Source: Oryzias latipes (lineage: Eukaryota > Chordata > Actinopteri > Beloniformes > Adrianichthyidae). Taken from it: a DNA stretch of 64,000 bases. The notes under the pieces were generated by a model. The model worked only from the letters and a program-made list of their open reading frames with translations. It was not told where the DNA came from and searched no databases. The position numbers were made by a program, and so were the translations under genes. Position 1 is the first letter of the stretch; the number at the start of each line of letters is the position of its first letter. Below, piece after piece: positions 52,042 to 64,000 of this stretch. The DNA is taken from NCBI RefSeq assembly GCF_002234675.1, contig NC_019875.2, forward strand, positions 29,912,897 to 29,976,896, given 5' to 3'.

Positions 52042-52451
52042 GGATCGGGTTAGGTAGGTGGACCCTCCTCTGGCGTCATGTGGTTTCTCTTCAGCATCTC
52101 TTGACCTGCTCTCAGTTCATATTGCTCAACATTCATGGCTCCAAGAATCAGTTGATGTGGTTCATTGGGTATGACTTAAACACTCAATCAGTCTCTGGCA
52201 AAAGCACAGTGGAATAGTTAGCAGCTTGGCAGTTTCATGACTTGTCTTGTTGCACAGGAGCATTCTTGACAGAATTCTCTAAGCCCCTGAGTGCGCCCAT
52301 TCAATGTATCATGCAGTGTATGATGATAAATGGTTTTACATACCGGAAAAGAAGAATCTGAATCCAGTTATTTGTATGGGACAGTTAAGACTTTTGAACC
52401 CTCCCTTAGAAGTTTAAGAACAGTAAGAATGTACCTGCGGATGCTGTGCAT

Positions 52452-52670
52452 GAATGCAAGTAATTTTTTAGCCAATACATTCAAGAGCATGTCTGTGCTT
52501 ATTAGGGCAACAGTAATAACACTCCAGGGGATAAGGGCTGTAATTTAGCAGAGGCAGTAGCCAATACATTCAAGAACATGTCTGTGCTTACTTGTGCAAA
52601 AATGTAAGAAACCAATAGTAATAACACTCCAGGGGACAAGGGCTTTAATTCAGCAGAGGAAGTAAGAGCT
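52452..52670 (+). repeat. tandem duplication of about 105 bp
   Basis: agccaatacattcaaga(g/a)catgtctgtgctta and acactccaggggacaaggg-type blocks occur twice, the second copy with a short insertion (aaaaatgtaagaaa). Confidence 0.85.
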
Positions 52671-53339
52671 TTTTGTGTTCAGAAAAACTATTGTTCAATG
52701 TTTTTCTGAAAAACTGGTAAGTTTTATAAATGTTTAGGAAAAAACAGAATTTCAACAGAACCACTATAATGTTCTCCCCTTTTCTGCGAGGTCTACCAGA
52801 ACCGTCAGTAATTTTTAAAACACTTATAAAAAATAATAATCTTTTTACTCAGGCTTTTAACTCCAGTGAGCAGATTTAGAGGGTCAGCTTGTTAATTCTA
52901 TTAATTATATTCTTTTATTGTTTTTGTTGCTTTTATTGTTTAATTATGGCCCGCAGCAGCAGTCACAAACTGCTACGAGGGCCGAACACTCAAAAAGGTT
53001 CAAAACGTCAAAAAAAAAATCAGGTCAAACGTCGCCCAAAGCACAACGACATGACAATTGTGTAACGCAACAAAATACACACACACGCACAACATCACGG
53101 CAAAAACGTCTAAATTGTAATCGCAAACATGACGACAAAAACACAAAAAAGCCCCAAAAAGCCCTCAAAGGAAGGGTATAAAGCCCAAAAGACATGCCCA
53201 GCCTATAGTAAAAGACAAGCCGCAATGAAATACATAGGCCAACTGACCACAAAAACTTCTTATTGTTTCTGCTTCGTTTCAAATTTGAGCTCACTTTGAG
53301 ATCAAATTTGACCTCCGCCACATACCTGAAAAGTCACCA
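52671..53339. other. no recognised feature
   Basis: A/T-rich; from 52950 an A- and C-rich stretch without gene content that may be the edge of the repeat that follows. Confidence 0.4.
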
Positions 53340-54560
53340 AAATTGGCACGCACCAAGGATAAATCGGCAAAGATAACGTCACCCCCCCACAACGATGACA
53401 TCACGGCGAGCGTTCCCGTAAAAATAAAAATGAATGGGCCGAAGATAACTTATGGGGCTAAAATATCAAAAAACTGTTACAAAACCAAAACACGCTTGTT
53501 GGAGATATCCCAAAGGAGTTTTAAAATCATTATGGGATGGCCACACGACCTACGGCTTGGCGGCCATTTTGTGGCAAACTCAGAGAAATTATCATTTTTA
53601 TGTTTTTTGACAATATGGGAAAACAACACTTATGTTTGAGCGATTTTCATGAAATTGCACACACATGCCGCCAGCTTCATTCTACAATAACCAAAGAAGT
53701 TTCGTTGACCTTTAACCTTGGGAAGAGGCGGCCATCTTGAATTTTCAAAAGAAAGCACCTTTAGTACCAGATACAAACGAAACCTCGTCCTAGGGATTTT
53801 TAGCGATCTTCTTGAAACTTCTTGGGCATCAATGGCAAGCTACTGTGGACAAAATGTTGGAATTAGAAGTTGTAGATTTTGAAAGGCGTGCACATGGCGA
53901 ATTTGCAACTGTTACGATTTTAGCTAGCTCGCACATTTCTTATCGGAATGTCGTGACAATTAAATATGCCATTCCCTGGCCCACACTGAACAAAACGATG
54001 TCACATACAACAAGATGGATAAAGGAATGTGGGTGTGGTAAGCAAAAAACTGTAGAAAAAAAGTGCTGACTCGGCTAAAAAAGAAGATTTTGGATTTTTT
54101 TTTTATTAATCGGCTAACGTAACCAACATAACTTTGTGGGGTATATCCAAACGAAGTTTTGAAATCAAAACATGATGGCAACACAACTTACGGTTTGGTA
54201 GCCATTTTGTGCCAAAATTGACCATTTTGAGATTTTTGCATTTTTACACAATATGGAAAAATTAACTTTTTTTCGAGCCATTTTCATGAAATTTGACTCA
54301 CGCTTCCCTATAGTTGGTCTACAATCACAAGTTTAGGTCGACAAAGGTCGACAAGTTTCGTCGACCTTTGAGATCGGGAAATTTTCCATCGATCAACTTG
54401 AAACTTTTTGGGCAACAATGGCAAGCTACTGTGAAAGAAATGTTGGAATTAAAAGTTGTAGATTTTTAACGGCGTGCGTGTGGCAAGCTAGCAAAGTGGC
54501 GCACAGTTATAACACCCATGACTTTCAATGGAATACAGTAAAAATTTAATGCATTTATCG
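53340..54560 (+). repeat. two diverged tandem copies of a 0.6-0.7 kb repeat
   Basis: Copy A (about 53480-53960) and copy B (about 54120-54540) share ordered blocks: atatccaaa(c/g)g(a)agtttt, acttacggtttggtagccat, cattttcatgaaat, ggcaagctactgtg and gttggaatta(g/a)aagttgtaga. Non-coding; family unknown. Confidence 0.75.
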
Positions 54561-55169
54561 ATGTCAGGAACTGAACATAATGAAAAACACTGGATATGGA
54601 CATATAAGGAATGTGGGCTTGGTTAGCATAAAAATACTGTTGCGAAGGACAACAAAAGGTTTTTTCCGATTCGTCTGAAACTGACGATCTATTCGTCATC
54701 CCCAGGCGACCAAAACATAAAATGGAGCACTGATGCTGTAGTATCGTGAGACCCAACGAGATGAGTGTGGTGAGTCAACTTGGCGGTGCGTAAGAAGTTG
54801 AACAAACATTTTCGACCTTGTTTCATTATTCCGCCATGTTAAAATAATTCCAGTAAACTGTAAACCTGATAAGATTATTAAGCTTTTTTCAGCCTGGAGG
54901 ACCTGGAGAAATTCATTGACAAGTGTTACAATACCTGCGTCATGGGGAAAACCAAGACCACCACCCCCTCCTCCAAGCGTGGACGCACCTGAAGCACCTG
55001 GTTTGGATAATCATTCATCAATTGGATTAAAATATTATATCACAACCCCAATGCATCAGTCAGAACTAACAAACAGACTTCCAACAGGTTTTTTTTTCTC
55101 GGAAGAGGAACCAGACAGGGTTACCCAATCTCCCCCTCTCTTTTTGCTATTTTTATTGAGCCTCTAGCT

Positions 55170-56291
55170 CAGGGGTCGGGAACCTTTTTGGCCAAGAGAG
55201 CCATAAACGCCACATATTTTTAATTGTAATTTTGAAAGAGCCATACAATAATGTGGTGTCTCTTTCCCACACTGAGGCACGGAGACTTAACCTCTTTTAA
55301 GGTTCTTTATTCTGGTTACTGCACACCGCAACAAACGCCATAAAATTAATTCAGCAACTCCTGAATCTCTCCCGCTGAGACGAAAAAGAGCGCTTCTCCC
55401 AACTTTATATTCCCTCACTGCCGCGTCAGCCCTCCCATTTCCCTTATTCGGCCCATAGCTGAACCCCATTGGTCCAAACTACCTAACAACAGGCTGAGCG
55501 ACAGAACTGAGAGCCAATCAGATCTCTGCTTGATGCGTTAAATGAACTCCAGAACTTATAACGCGGCCCAACAGCCACCCAGCCCAACTCAGTCCGCGAC
55601 AATATGTTTAAAAGTAAATATACAAATGAATGTGTGAATTTGATGTAATTTCAACATTTTTAAAGTACAATAAGTGTGTGGATTATTTTTAATAACATCG
55701 TTATGCTGTTGCTAATAAATGATGAGTATTTCTCGTGGTAGTTTTGCTGATGGTCTAGTCTGGTTGATACGTGGTGAGTTTCTGCTTCATGCATGCGTTG
55801 AGACTTTAAACGTGATCTTAGGTTAGTATGAATGTACTTTAGATGTGAGACAGACTGATCACATGCAGACGTGGAGCCAAACACACACCCACACGCTGCA
55901 GTGAGTGACGGGCAGCGGGATTTACGTTATTACAATCCCTGCGCAATTCACCTGCTGCCGGTCCCCACAACCCCTCACCCCCACCCTCTGCTTTCTTCTT
56001 CACACCTCCCGTCCCCGCAACTGAAAGAGCGCGCAGTATTAGGCATGGCAATTCACAGGTTTCCAGCTGGTACAAACTCTGAGAAAAATTAGATAATAGT
56101 AAACTGATATACGGTGCAGATTTTTCTCCCCAAGCACCGATACTGCTGCGCGCCTCTGGCATCCCATCGCGCACGAGAATGACTGGTCTAATGAAAAAAA
56201 AAAAAAGTATAAATAAAGATTTGTCTGCGAGCCACATGTGACCATCAAAAGAGCCATATATGGCTCGCGAGCCATAGGTTCCCGACCCCTG
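55170..56291. mobile_element. hAT-type non-autonomous element with 8-bp target duplication
   Basis: 1,122 bp. Ends CAGGGGTCGGGAACCTTTTT and ...GGTTCCCGACCCCTG are inverted repeats; inner agagagccata / tatggctcgcgagccat also mirror. Flanked by CTCTAGCT at 55162-55169 and 56292-56299. No transposase frame. Confidence 0.93.
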
Positions 56292-56469
56292 CTCTAGCTG
56301 CAGCAATAAGACATAATGAGAGCATTAAAGGAAATTAAGTAAAACACAGCCATCATAATCTGTTTTATTATCACTGAACAGCAATGCGGAGCAAAGACTC
56401 ACAATACCAGTCAAATCAGGCAATATCAAATATCTAGGTATTTATTTTTCCCCTAAATTATCAGAACTG

Positions 56470-57455
56470 GTGCAGCTAAACCACACCCCATTACTGAAAT
56501 GCAAACGGGACGATCTAACACGCTGGGTCAACCTGCCTCTGTCCCTTATGGGCAAAGTAGCCACGGTTAAAATGAAAATCTTACCCAAAGTTAATTATCT
56601 CTTTTCAATGATTCCCACACAACCGCCACTAAAATGGTTCAAAACAGACTCATCCATATCAAACTTTTTATGGAACAATAAACCTGCAAGAATTAGTCTA
56701 AAAACTTTAAAATCTGCAAAAAGCTGTGGAGTCTTAGAGTTACCTAACTTCAACAAGTACTTTCTTGCAAATAGATTACAATACATCTTAAAATGGTTAA
56801 AAAATAATCCAGAAACCAACTCATGGTTAGACTTGGAACAGGCGTTATGTGAAAAGATAAACCTGTCAGATCTACTGTTTATCAGCCAAACAGTTAAAAA
56901 ACAGGATTGTTTCCAAAGTATTAATATAAACGCCACTTTAACAGGCTGGTGGGAATTTCTCAAAATATCAAAATCGTCAATTTCAACCGTGCTAAATGAC
57001 ACCCATCTGGAACAACCCGGACATCCTTATAAATAAAAAAATGTTACACTTCCCATCTTGGCAAGCAGGGGGCGTAACAGTACTAAAGCACCTAATTATT
57101 GACAGAAGATTCATTACACCCCAGGAACTTCAAGACAAACATGGAATAAATAACTTCTTGGAATATCAGCAACTTAAATCAATTATTACTAAAAAGTTTA
57201 AATACAGAGACAACGATTTAAAGCTACCAGATGTAGTTACCTCTCTGATTAATTTCTCAATGAATAAAACTCTCTCCAAAATATACAAACTTTTATGTAA
57301 CCTAGATAATAATATTTCACTTCCAATAACAAAATGGGATGCAGATTTGAGCATCAGCACAGATGAAAGCTTCTGGCCAGAACTTTGTCTACACACCTTT
57401 AGACTGACAAAAAGTCCAAACTTGCAGGTAATCCACATCAAAACTCTTCACAGAG
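56470..57455 (+). pseudogene. L1 ORF2 C-terminal part
   Basis: Two overlapping open frames (56470-57036 and 56996-57455) are joined by a single-base shift near 57000. Otherwise well preserved. Truncated at the end by a hAT end piece. Confidence 0.8.
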
Positions 57456-57456
57456 T

Positions 57457-57834
57457 TTACTTCCCCGTACTGACCCTCAGAGCCTCCAAAGCGGATTAAT
57501 AATAGAGCCAGCCTCTGTTTCTTTGGAGAAAACCTTTTTATTGCTGTTCTCCGTAAGTGAGTAACACAAACTGAACGCGCGCTCACACAAACACTCTTGC
57601 GTTGCGCGCTCCCACACTCTGCCCCCCCCCCCCCCCCCTTCTTCCTACAGACGCACGAGTGCCACCATTGAGAGTCTTGGTGGAATACCGCAAATAACAA
57701 TAGTTCCGCCTCGGCGCAAAGTTAATACATTTGGGGGATAAAATAAACAAACAAAAAAGCAAAACGGTACAAACGTGAACTGAAATTGCCATCCCCAAAT
57801 GGTTCGGTCCAACTACATGTACCGTTACACCCCT
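57457..57834 (-). mobile_element. hAT end fragment
   Basis: On the minus strand it begins aggggtgtaacggtacatgt, a common fish hAT terminus. Includes a run of about 17 C. The other terminus was not found with confidence. Confidence 0.5.
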
Positions 57835-57848
57835 ATTAGCCACATTAA

Positions 57849-58021
57849 CCCTTGTGCTATCTTAGATGACCCCCCTTACATTGACGTGTTCTCCCTACCA
57901 TGACAAAGGTGGATAAGGGTGGAAAGATTTCATCACCATTGAAGAAAAAAGGTTCAGCGCATGTCTAGTGGGTCTAGATGACCCAACTCCCAATGTTAAA
58001 GTGCCTTGGATAGCACAAGGG
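57849..58021 (-). mobile_element. piggyBac-type MITE, copy 5, with TTAA on both sides
   Basis: CCCTTGTGCTATC and GATAGCACAAGGG ends directly flanked by TTAA (57845-57848 and 58022-58025), the target site of piggyBac transposases. Internal deletion of about 30 bp relative to copy 1. Confidence 0.9.
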
Positions 58022-58025
58022 TTAA

Positions 58026-59354
58026 AGCAACTTTCCTCCACCCTGCCACGTTGCTTCATCATAACACTTTATTGTTTCTGGAAAGAATTAGTGTCCCCCC
58101 CCCCCCCCCTCTTTTTTTTGAAGCACCATTCAGGCTCCTGAACGGCCTAAAAAAACTGGAGAAGCTACAGTAAGTAATGTGGGGAAAAAACAGCCCTTTA
58201 TTTCCACAATTTCTTGTCTATAGCTTACTGTCTTCTAATCGCTGGTGATGGGGAGTTTTGAGGATGGCTTGTTATCTGATTCACTGCTGTAAAACGTTAA
58301 GATGCAACACATGGTAGCCGATAACAAAAACAACATAAAAACACAGGCCACTTTCCTCCTCCTCCTTCTTTTCACATTCCACCATCCATTTTAGAAGAAC
58401 ATAAACACTCACCTGAGCACTGGTGTTAGCTCACCTTTGCACTAATAGTTTGCATGATTGAATGAATGAAAGATTTCACACTGGTTGGTTTAAAGGCATA
58501 GGTATGCGTTCCTGAACACTATCTGTTTTGTGTGCATGTTGACATGTGGACATTTTTGCGGCTAGCAGGTGTGTTGATAATATTTGAGTGTGTGTGAACA
58601 GGCCCCGCCCTTTTTGTACTACATTTGAACCGTACCGTAACGATAAACAACCAGTAAACCTGTCTGCTCTATGCTGCTTCATGGTCTTACCCCCCTTCCC
58701 CTCCTATTATCACCCTCCTACCCCCCCCCTCTCTCTAACGTCCCTCTCTCTTCTTCCCCTCTTTCCTTTTCCGTCCGGTCCAACACCAAAGATTTTCAAA
58801 CATGATTGAAATTAATAAATTTTGGCCTCAATTACAAAAGGGGTTTATTCAGACATACCTTTGGTTTGTCTGAAGATGAATAACCCCTCTTGTTAAAATA
58901 AAATATGTCCAACACAAGAGGCCCTCAGCTCTCATCTGTTTGCCTAGCTGTTGGACAGGACAAGTTAAAAGAAAAAAAAACAAAAAAAAAAAAAAAAAAA
59001 AAAACACAGGCCACTTGATGCTGTTTAACTGCTAAATATTTGCGGAAGGCACAGAATAATGTTTTCCAGTAAGGAGCTCTTTTTCAGATATCAGTTGAAA
59101 ACAAGCCTTGGCATATCAGTGCATGATTGTGAAAAATGTCTAAGACAGCAGTTTTGTACATGCCTGTGCCTTTCTGTGTTTTCATGTGAGAACATTTTCC
59201 GACAGTGCGTTCAAGACCTTGTCTGTGCAACAACACAAGAAATTAATTGTAACCTTGTTGTATGAATGGCACACACACTTGCTGCCATTTTAAAGAGCAT
59301 TTATTGAGATGTCCAAAGGTCCAGCTAAGAGCAGCTGTTTCCTAATTATATGTT
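58026..59354. other. no gene recognised
   Basis: Contains a C-run (58097), a pyrimidine-rich tract (58690-58780) and a poly-A run (58969-59003). Confidence 0.45.
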
Positions 59355-59355
59355 C

Positions 59356-60160
<805 letters not shown>

Positions 60161-61440
60161 AACAGCAGGCTAGAGGTCACTTGCTGAAACTACCTGATCA
60201 GCTCGTCATCTGTGTTATTGCTGTGTCAGAAATAAGTGCAACTTTTAAATAGTTGGAATAGTAGTTCACAATAAGGTTTTTTTTATGCTAAAATGAATAA
60301 ATCCATACTAACTGCATTTCCTTCTGCTAGTTGTGAACCAGCAAAGGCTACATAGGAAGATTGGTGCTTTATTTATCAAGTTCAATGTGGTGGAACTCTG
60401 ATGATGCATCACACTTGGTAAAATAAATCCCCCAAGCTGTTCTACTCAGAAAATATCAGATTTACTGTAATAAGTAAACTGACTCAATCTGCGGGTTACA
60501 TATTATTCACTTGCATAGTAAATTCAAAGGTATCTTTTATGAGGCATTACACTCATAAAATATACATGCAAGCTTCCAAATTTCCTTAGAAGTGACGCAT
60601 ACAAAGAGACTTCAGATAAGATATAATTTTTCATACTTTCACAGAAATTACCTGGGCTGACTGGTAATGTATGATTAAGGGTCAATGATTTACTAAAGGA
60701 AAAAATACAGTAGATAGTAGTTTATCAAAGTAACATACGTCACAACAAACGTTAAAAATCTAATTTTATTAAACTTTTGTGGAAATCATGCAAAAAATAG
60801 CAAGGAACAGATAAGAAGTGATACATTTATTCTTAAACTTCTAAAGTAATAATGGGATTATGTATGTTTCCTTTAAAGGTTACACTTCATTTTTTTAAAA
60901 ATTGAATTGACAAAAACCTTAAAAGATGGAAAATAGTTCTGTAATATTCTTGCTGGATGTTCTAATTATGTTCTTTAAAAAGAGTGAGAAGTTTTTGGAG
61001 TCTCTCTAAAAACGCTGCCTCCCACTAAAGCATCTGCTTCTCAGTCAGCTTGTTGATAAATGGCAAGTTTTTTTAAAGAAGATTTTCTTTCACCTTTTTT
61101 AAGATTAAGATTAAAAAAGATTATTTATTAAGATTATTTGAACAAAATTCATCTATAGCATCTTATAAATATCCTAATAATCCTTTTAAATGTGTTAACT
61201 TAGTCATATAATAAACCTTATTAGACTTATTGTACTAATAAATGTCTTACTGATATCCTATAAACTCATGAATAATGCTTGTTAATGAGTTAAAGCTTGT
61301 TAAGGAATCTTAATATAAAGTGTTAACTTTGAAGCCTGCCATCCCCTACCTAGGAAAACGAAAAATACCCCCCCAGCAATAATAATGCCATTTTCAAATA
61401 GAAAGCATAAAAATGCCCTCCTAAAGCAAGGAAAAAAAAC
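60161..61440. other. A/T-rich stretch, nothing recognised
   Basis: No coding frame, repeat core or RNA gene is seen. Confidence 0.5.
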
Positions 61441-61452
61441 TACAAGGAACAA

Positions 61453-62510
61453 ATGAACATGAATGAACATCTAACCAAGAAAAATGCTGACATCGCACGG
61501 AAAGCACGGTTTCTCAGAAAAGAAAAGAAAATACAATCAACGTGGACAACAGACTGTAAATTTTTCATTAAACTAAACGGCCCACCTGAACAGGCAAAAG
61601 TAAGTGCAATCAGAGAAATGGATGAACTGGATCAATTTTGATAGAAAACGGCAAAAGTACAGTCCTCTTTGACACGAATAAAAAATAATACACAACTATG
61701 AACGTAGACATTGACCCAGATGCCAATTTCTTTGACTTTGTGAATAACCACTGCAGTTATTACACAGAAGAAGAATACAATAGAAACACAAATCCTAATC
61801 ACGAACTCTCAATCATACATTTCAACAGCAGAAGCCTAAACCATTGAAGAATACTTACAGCAATTTAACAAACCTTTCAAAATAATTGCAATTTCATAAA
61901 CCTGGCTAAAAGTGCTTCCAGCTGGAGAGCTATGACTTTCACTAAGTACAGGAAAAATAAGCAAGGTGGGGGGGTGGCTCTTTATATAGACAACAGTCTT
62001 AAGTCTTGGAGACAATGTCGGGCTGTATTGATGATGTCATGGAATATATATCTGTAGAGATTAGTATGGAGAAACAGAGTAACATCATAATCAGCTGCGT
62101 ATATCGAGCCCCTGTATCTGACATGGAAACCTTCACAAGTGCTATTGAAAACATGGTTGCCAATATTTCCAAGAAGGTCATACTTCTTTGTGGCGATTTT
62201 AACATAGATTTGTTGAACCAAAACAATCACAACAAAACAGAAGATTTCACGCACACAATGTACAGTCTAAGCTTATATCCATTAACCAACAAACCTAGCA
62301 GAATAACAACAAACAGCGCAACCTTGATAGATAATATTTTCACAAACTGCCTAGAAAACAGAATAAAAAGTGGATACTAATGACAGACATCAGTGACCAC
62401 CTCCCAGTATTTGCTAACTATGAATGCGTTTGCAGAGAAATAAAAGAGAAAAAGCAAATAGTTTACCAAAGAAAACTAACACAGGAATCAATACATGCAT
62501 TTAAATCAGA
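61453..62510 (+). mobile_element. non-LTR LINE fragment: ORF1 end and endonuclease
   Basis: 61453-61638 encodes a basic ORF1 end (NADIARKARFLRKEKKI, FIKLNGPPEQAK). From about 61690 the apurinic-type endonuclease starts (LSIIHFNSRSL) and continues in 62006-62380 with SCVYRAPVSD, LLCGDFNIDLL and SATLIDNIFTN, as in Daphne/CR1-group LINEs. Stops and frame changes between the parts; no reverse transcriptase follows. Confidence 0.75.
62006..62380 (+). pseudogene. LINE endonuclease domain fragment
   Basis: Contains the GDFN motif and the S-A-T-L-I-D-N block with the catalytic Asp-Asn region; the N-terminal part is in another frame. Confidence 0.75.
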
Positions 62511-62539
62511 ACTACAAGCACAAGGTGTGTGTGTGAGCG

Positions 62540-62634
62540 TGTGATTGTTTGGCCTGCAACAGACTGCGACCTATTCGGGGTGAAACCTGCCTTCACCCTG
62601 TCAGTAGCTAGTTTGGCTTGAAGCAGGTTTGAAG
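62540..62634 (+). repeat. SINE 3' piece
   Basis: ggcctgcaacagactgcgac, ggggtgaaacctgccttcac and the move into (GGAT)n are the tail half of a fish SINE. Confidence 0.5.
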
Positions 62635-62777
62635 ATGGATGGATGGATGGATGGATGGATGGATGGATGGATGGATGGATGGATGGATGGATGGATGGAT
62701 GGATGGATGGATGGATGGATGGATGGATGGATGGATGGATGGATGGATGGATGGATGGATGGATGGATGGATGGATG
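62635..62777. repeat. GGAT tetranucleotide array, about 143 bp
   Basis: Pure (ATGG)n/(GGAT)n following the SINE tail. Confidence 0.98.
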
Positions 62778-63354
62778 TTTCCTGCTTTTTGCGTAGGGCT
62801 TTGAGACCTAAACTTGCATTTTCCTAAGAAATTTGAATTGAATGGCATCATGTACAGACCAATTGTAAATGGTAATGTATAACTTGCTAAACAGCCTTTC
62901 CAACGAAAAACTGCTTTATCAAAACTTTAACTGCTAGTTTAACTGTTTAACTAGTTTAATGTTTAACTGCTAGTTAAACATTAAACATCAAGATGAACAA
63001 TGTGCCTCTTTCTTTATAAGGCTTCATGAGGAATTTTGACATCAGAGGCACATGCATTCTTCTGCACCTAATCCTGCACAAGAAGGTAATGTAAGACTTT
63101 CAAAGTACTAGACCATGGATTTTTAAATGTTTTGGAAGGAGAGCCAGTTAAAACGAGGTTAATATATATATGAGGGAAGGCTTTCCAACCAGAATAATTA
63201 ACTGGCATCATTCAGCAGAGAAGAAAATTTTGTTAAGAAATAAAATAATACAATTTTAATTCTTAAAATATAATGGCCAACAGTCAGTTTTGCCAAATTT
63301 ACAGCTTTACAATTGAAATGAGCTTCCTCCGTAGTGTGGCTGCACTCTCCCTTT
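62778..63354. other. no recognised feature
   Basis: A/T-rich; a short local duplication of taactgctagttta occurs near 62925-62985. Confidence 0.4.
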
Positions 63355-63359
63355 AGAGC

Positions 63360-63560
63360 GGTGTTTCCCAACCCTGCACCTCGGATAACACTGTCCTGCA
63401 TTTTCTCAATTCTACCCTGCTCAAACACACCTGCCTTTGATGACTGTCGTTTTTAGGTGTCTGCAGAGCCGGATGATGAGCTGAATTAGATGTGCAAAAG
63501 CACCGCAACATGGATAACATGCAGGACAGTGTTCCCCAAGGCCCCAGGTTGGGGCCCTCT
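63360..63560. mobile_element. fold-back/hAT-like MITE
   Basis: Ends gtgtttcccaaccctgcacc and ggccccaggttggggccc with inner aacactgtcctgcat / atgcaggacagtgttcc form inverted repeats. A common short fish element. Confidence 0.7.
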
Positions 63561-63589
63561 TAGAAATAGGGTGAGAAGCTTGGTTACCC

Positions 63590-63745
63590 GGACAGGACTC
63601 AGATTAGAGCCACTGCTCCTCCATATCGAGAGGAGCCAGTTGATGTGGGTAGCCCATTTGCTCTGCATGCCTCCTGGACGCTTCCTGGAGGTGGTGTTCC
63701 ATGCATGTTCAAGGACTCACTGGAGTATGGAGAGAAATTAGACTC
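63590..63745 (+). repeat. dispersed-repeat fragment
   Basis: ctcctccatatcgagaggag followed by 'cagttgatgtggg' and gcctcctggacgcttcctgg is a block I recognise as widely dispersed in fish genomes. Family not assigned. Confidence 0.45.
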
Positions 63746-63749
63746 AGTC

Positions 63750-63960
63750 GGATTTGTGCGTGCGTAATTCTTGATTTGTGCGTAAATTAGGATTTGTATA
63801 TGCATATTCTTGCTTTGTGAGTGCGTAAATTAGGATTTGTGCATAAATTTGGATTTGTGCGTGATTTGTTACTCACATAATACATTTTGTGTATAAGTTA
63901 AAAAAATATAAAATGAAAAAAATACAAAATGCAATTTACGTATGCACAAATTAAGATTAC
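63750..63960. repeat. degenerate tandem of a tttgtgcgtaaattaggatt unit
   Basis: About six to seven irregular units of 25-35 bp containing 'gatttgtgcgt' and 'aaattagga'. Confidence 0.7.
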
Positions 63961-64000
63961 AACAGCTTGAAACTACTTACACACACACATCTTAAAAAAA

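Larger units (their letters stand above)
50443..52330 (-). other. intron 1 and promoter region of the SecA-like gene
   Basis: A/T-rich without coding frames. Contains a SINE 3' fragment at about 50795-50930 (tccatccattttcctaacct, then a decayed core). Confidence 0.5.
54900..57455 (+). mobile_element. L1-type LINE fragment (split by a hAT)
   Basis: Before the hAT: FINWIKILYHNPNASVRTN, RGTRQGYPISP-like and LFAIFIEP blocks of the L1 reverse transcriptase core, with a frameshift. After the hAT (56300-57455): the L1 ORF2 C-terminal part with KYLGIYFSPKL, WVNLPLSLMGKVATVKMKIL, FLWNNKPARISLKTL and ILHRV-type end. Fish L1 (Swimmer/Tx1-like) by flavour. Confidence 0.82.

Noticed and set aside
52080..52100. 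Interferon-response-like GAAACC motif near the SecA-like promoter
   Set aside because: Only half a site; too weak to support interferon control.
62501..62851. IHPS / GWMD repeat reading frames
   Set aside because: Translations of the GGAT microsatellite.

Overview
This window is vertebrate nuclear DNA, almost certainly from a teleost fish. The evidence is multi-exon genes with GT/AG splice sites, homologues of vertebrate MYRIP and PLXDC proteins, and a dense set of repeats typical of fish: tRNA-derived SINEs, Rex1-like and L2-like LINEs, an L1, a Penelope element, hAT, Harbinger and piggyBac-type DNA elements, and an endogenous retrovirus. Species cannot be fixed from the sequence alone.

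Layout. 1-2124 (+): the last five recognisable coding exons of a plexin-domain-containing (PLXDC1/2-type) single-pass membrane protein. 3376-19388 (-): a complete 14-exon reading frame for MYRIP, a Rab27/myosin-VIIa linker; all exon phases join and give 1,099 residues. The two genes converge across a 1.25 kb gap. The MYRIP intron between exons 7 and 8 holds a 4.2 kb, 26-bp-period satellite of about 162 units without any indel at the markers checked. Exon 10 is a large acidic exon with four SST(D/E)(D/E)ELDR repeats.

19.4-39.6 kb: gene-poor, TE-built DNA. It contains piggyBac-type MITEs with CCCTTGTGCTATC ends, one split by an L2-like LINE; a degenerate Harbinger with remnants of both its genes; a hAT remnant with ZBED-like pieces; and, inside that hAT, a retrovirus with identical 330-bp LTRs but a gutted interior. 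A Ty3/gypsy fragment and a Rex1 tail follow.

39.7-52.0 kb (-): the most striking locus. One uninterrupted 8.1 kb reading frame encodes a 2,708-residue protein with a SecA-type translocase ATPase. It has two tandem SecA-like modules 431 residues apart: the first has lost its nucleotide-binding loop, the second keeps every motor motif. The N-terminus has a myristoylation-type sequence, a CxxC/CxxC zinc-like module and an R/E-rich coiled coil of 13-residue repeats. The C-terminus has a TPR-like stretch, a hydrophobic region, an OTU-like fragment and an unassigned tail. A 5' non-coding exon with a TATA-like box and a 3'-UTR intron are inferred. The 3' intron carries a Penelope element with 90-bp inverted arms inside a hAT-like element.

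52-64 kb: again TE-derived: a diverged 0.6 kb repeat pair, an L1 split by a 1,122-bp hAT with an 8-bp target duplication, a piggyBac MITE with TTAA on both sides, a Rex1 end beside a 195-bp GATA array, a LINE endonuclease fragment, a GGAT array and a fold-back element. No further host gene was recognised there.

All calls are by reading alone; no database search was run. Family names rest on motif recognition, and exon boundaries on splice consensus plus phase consistency.
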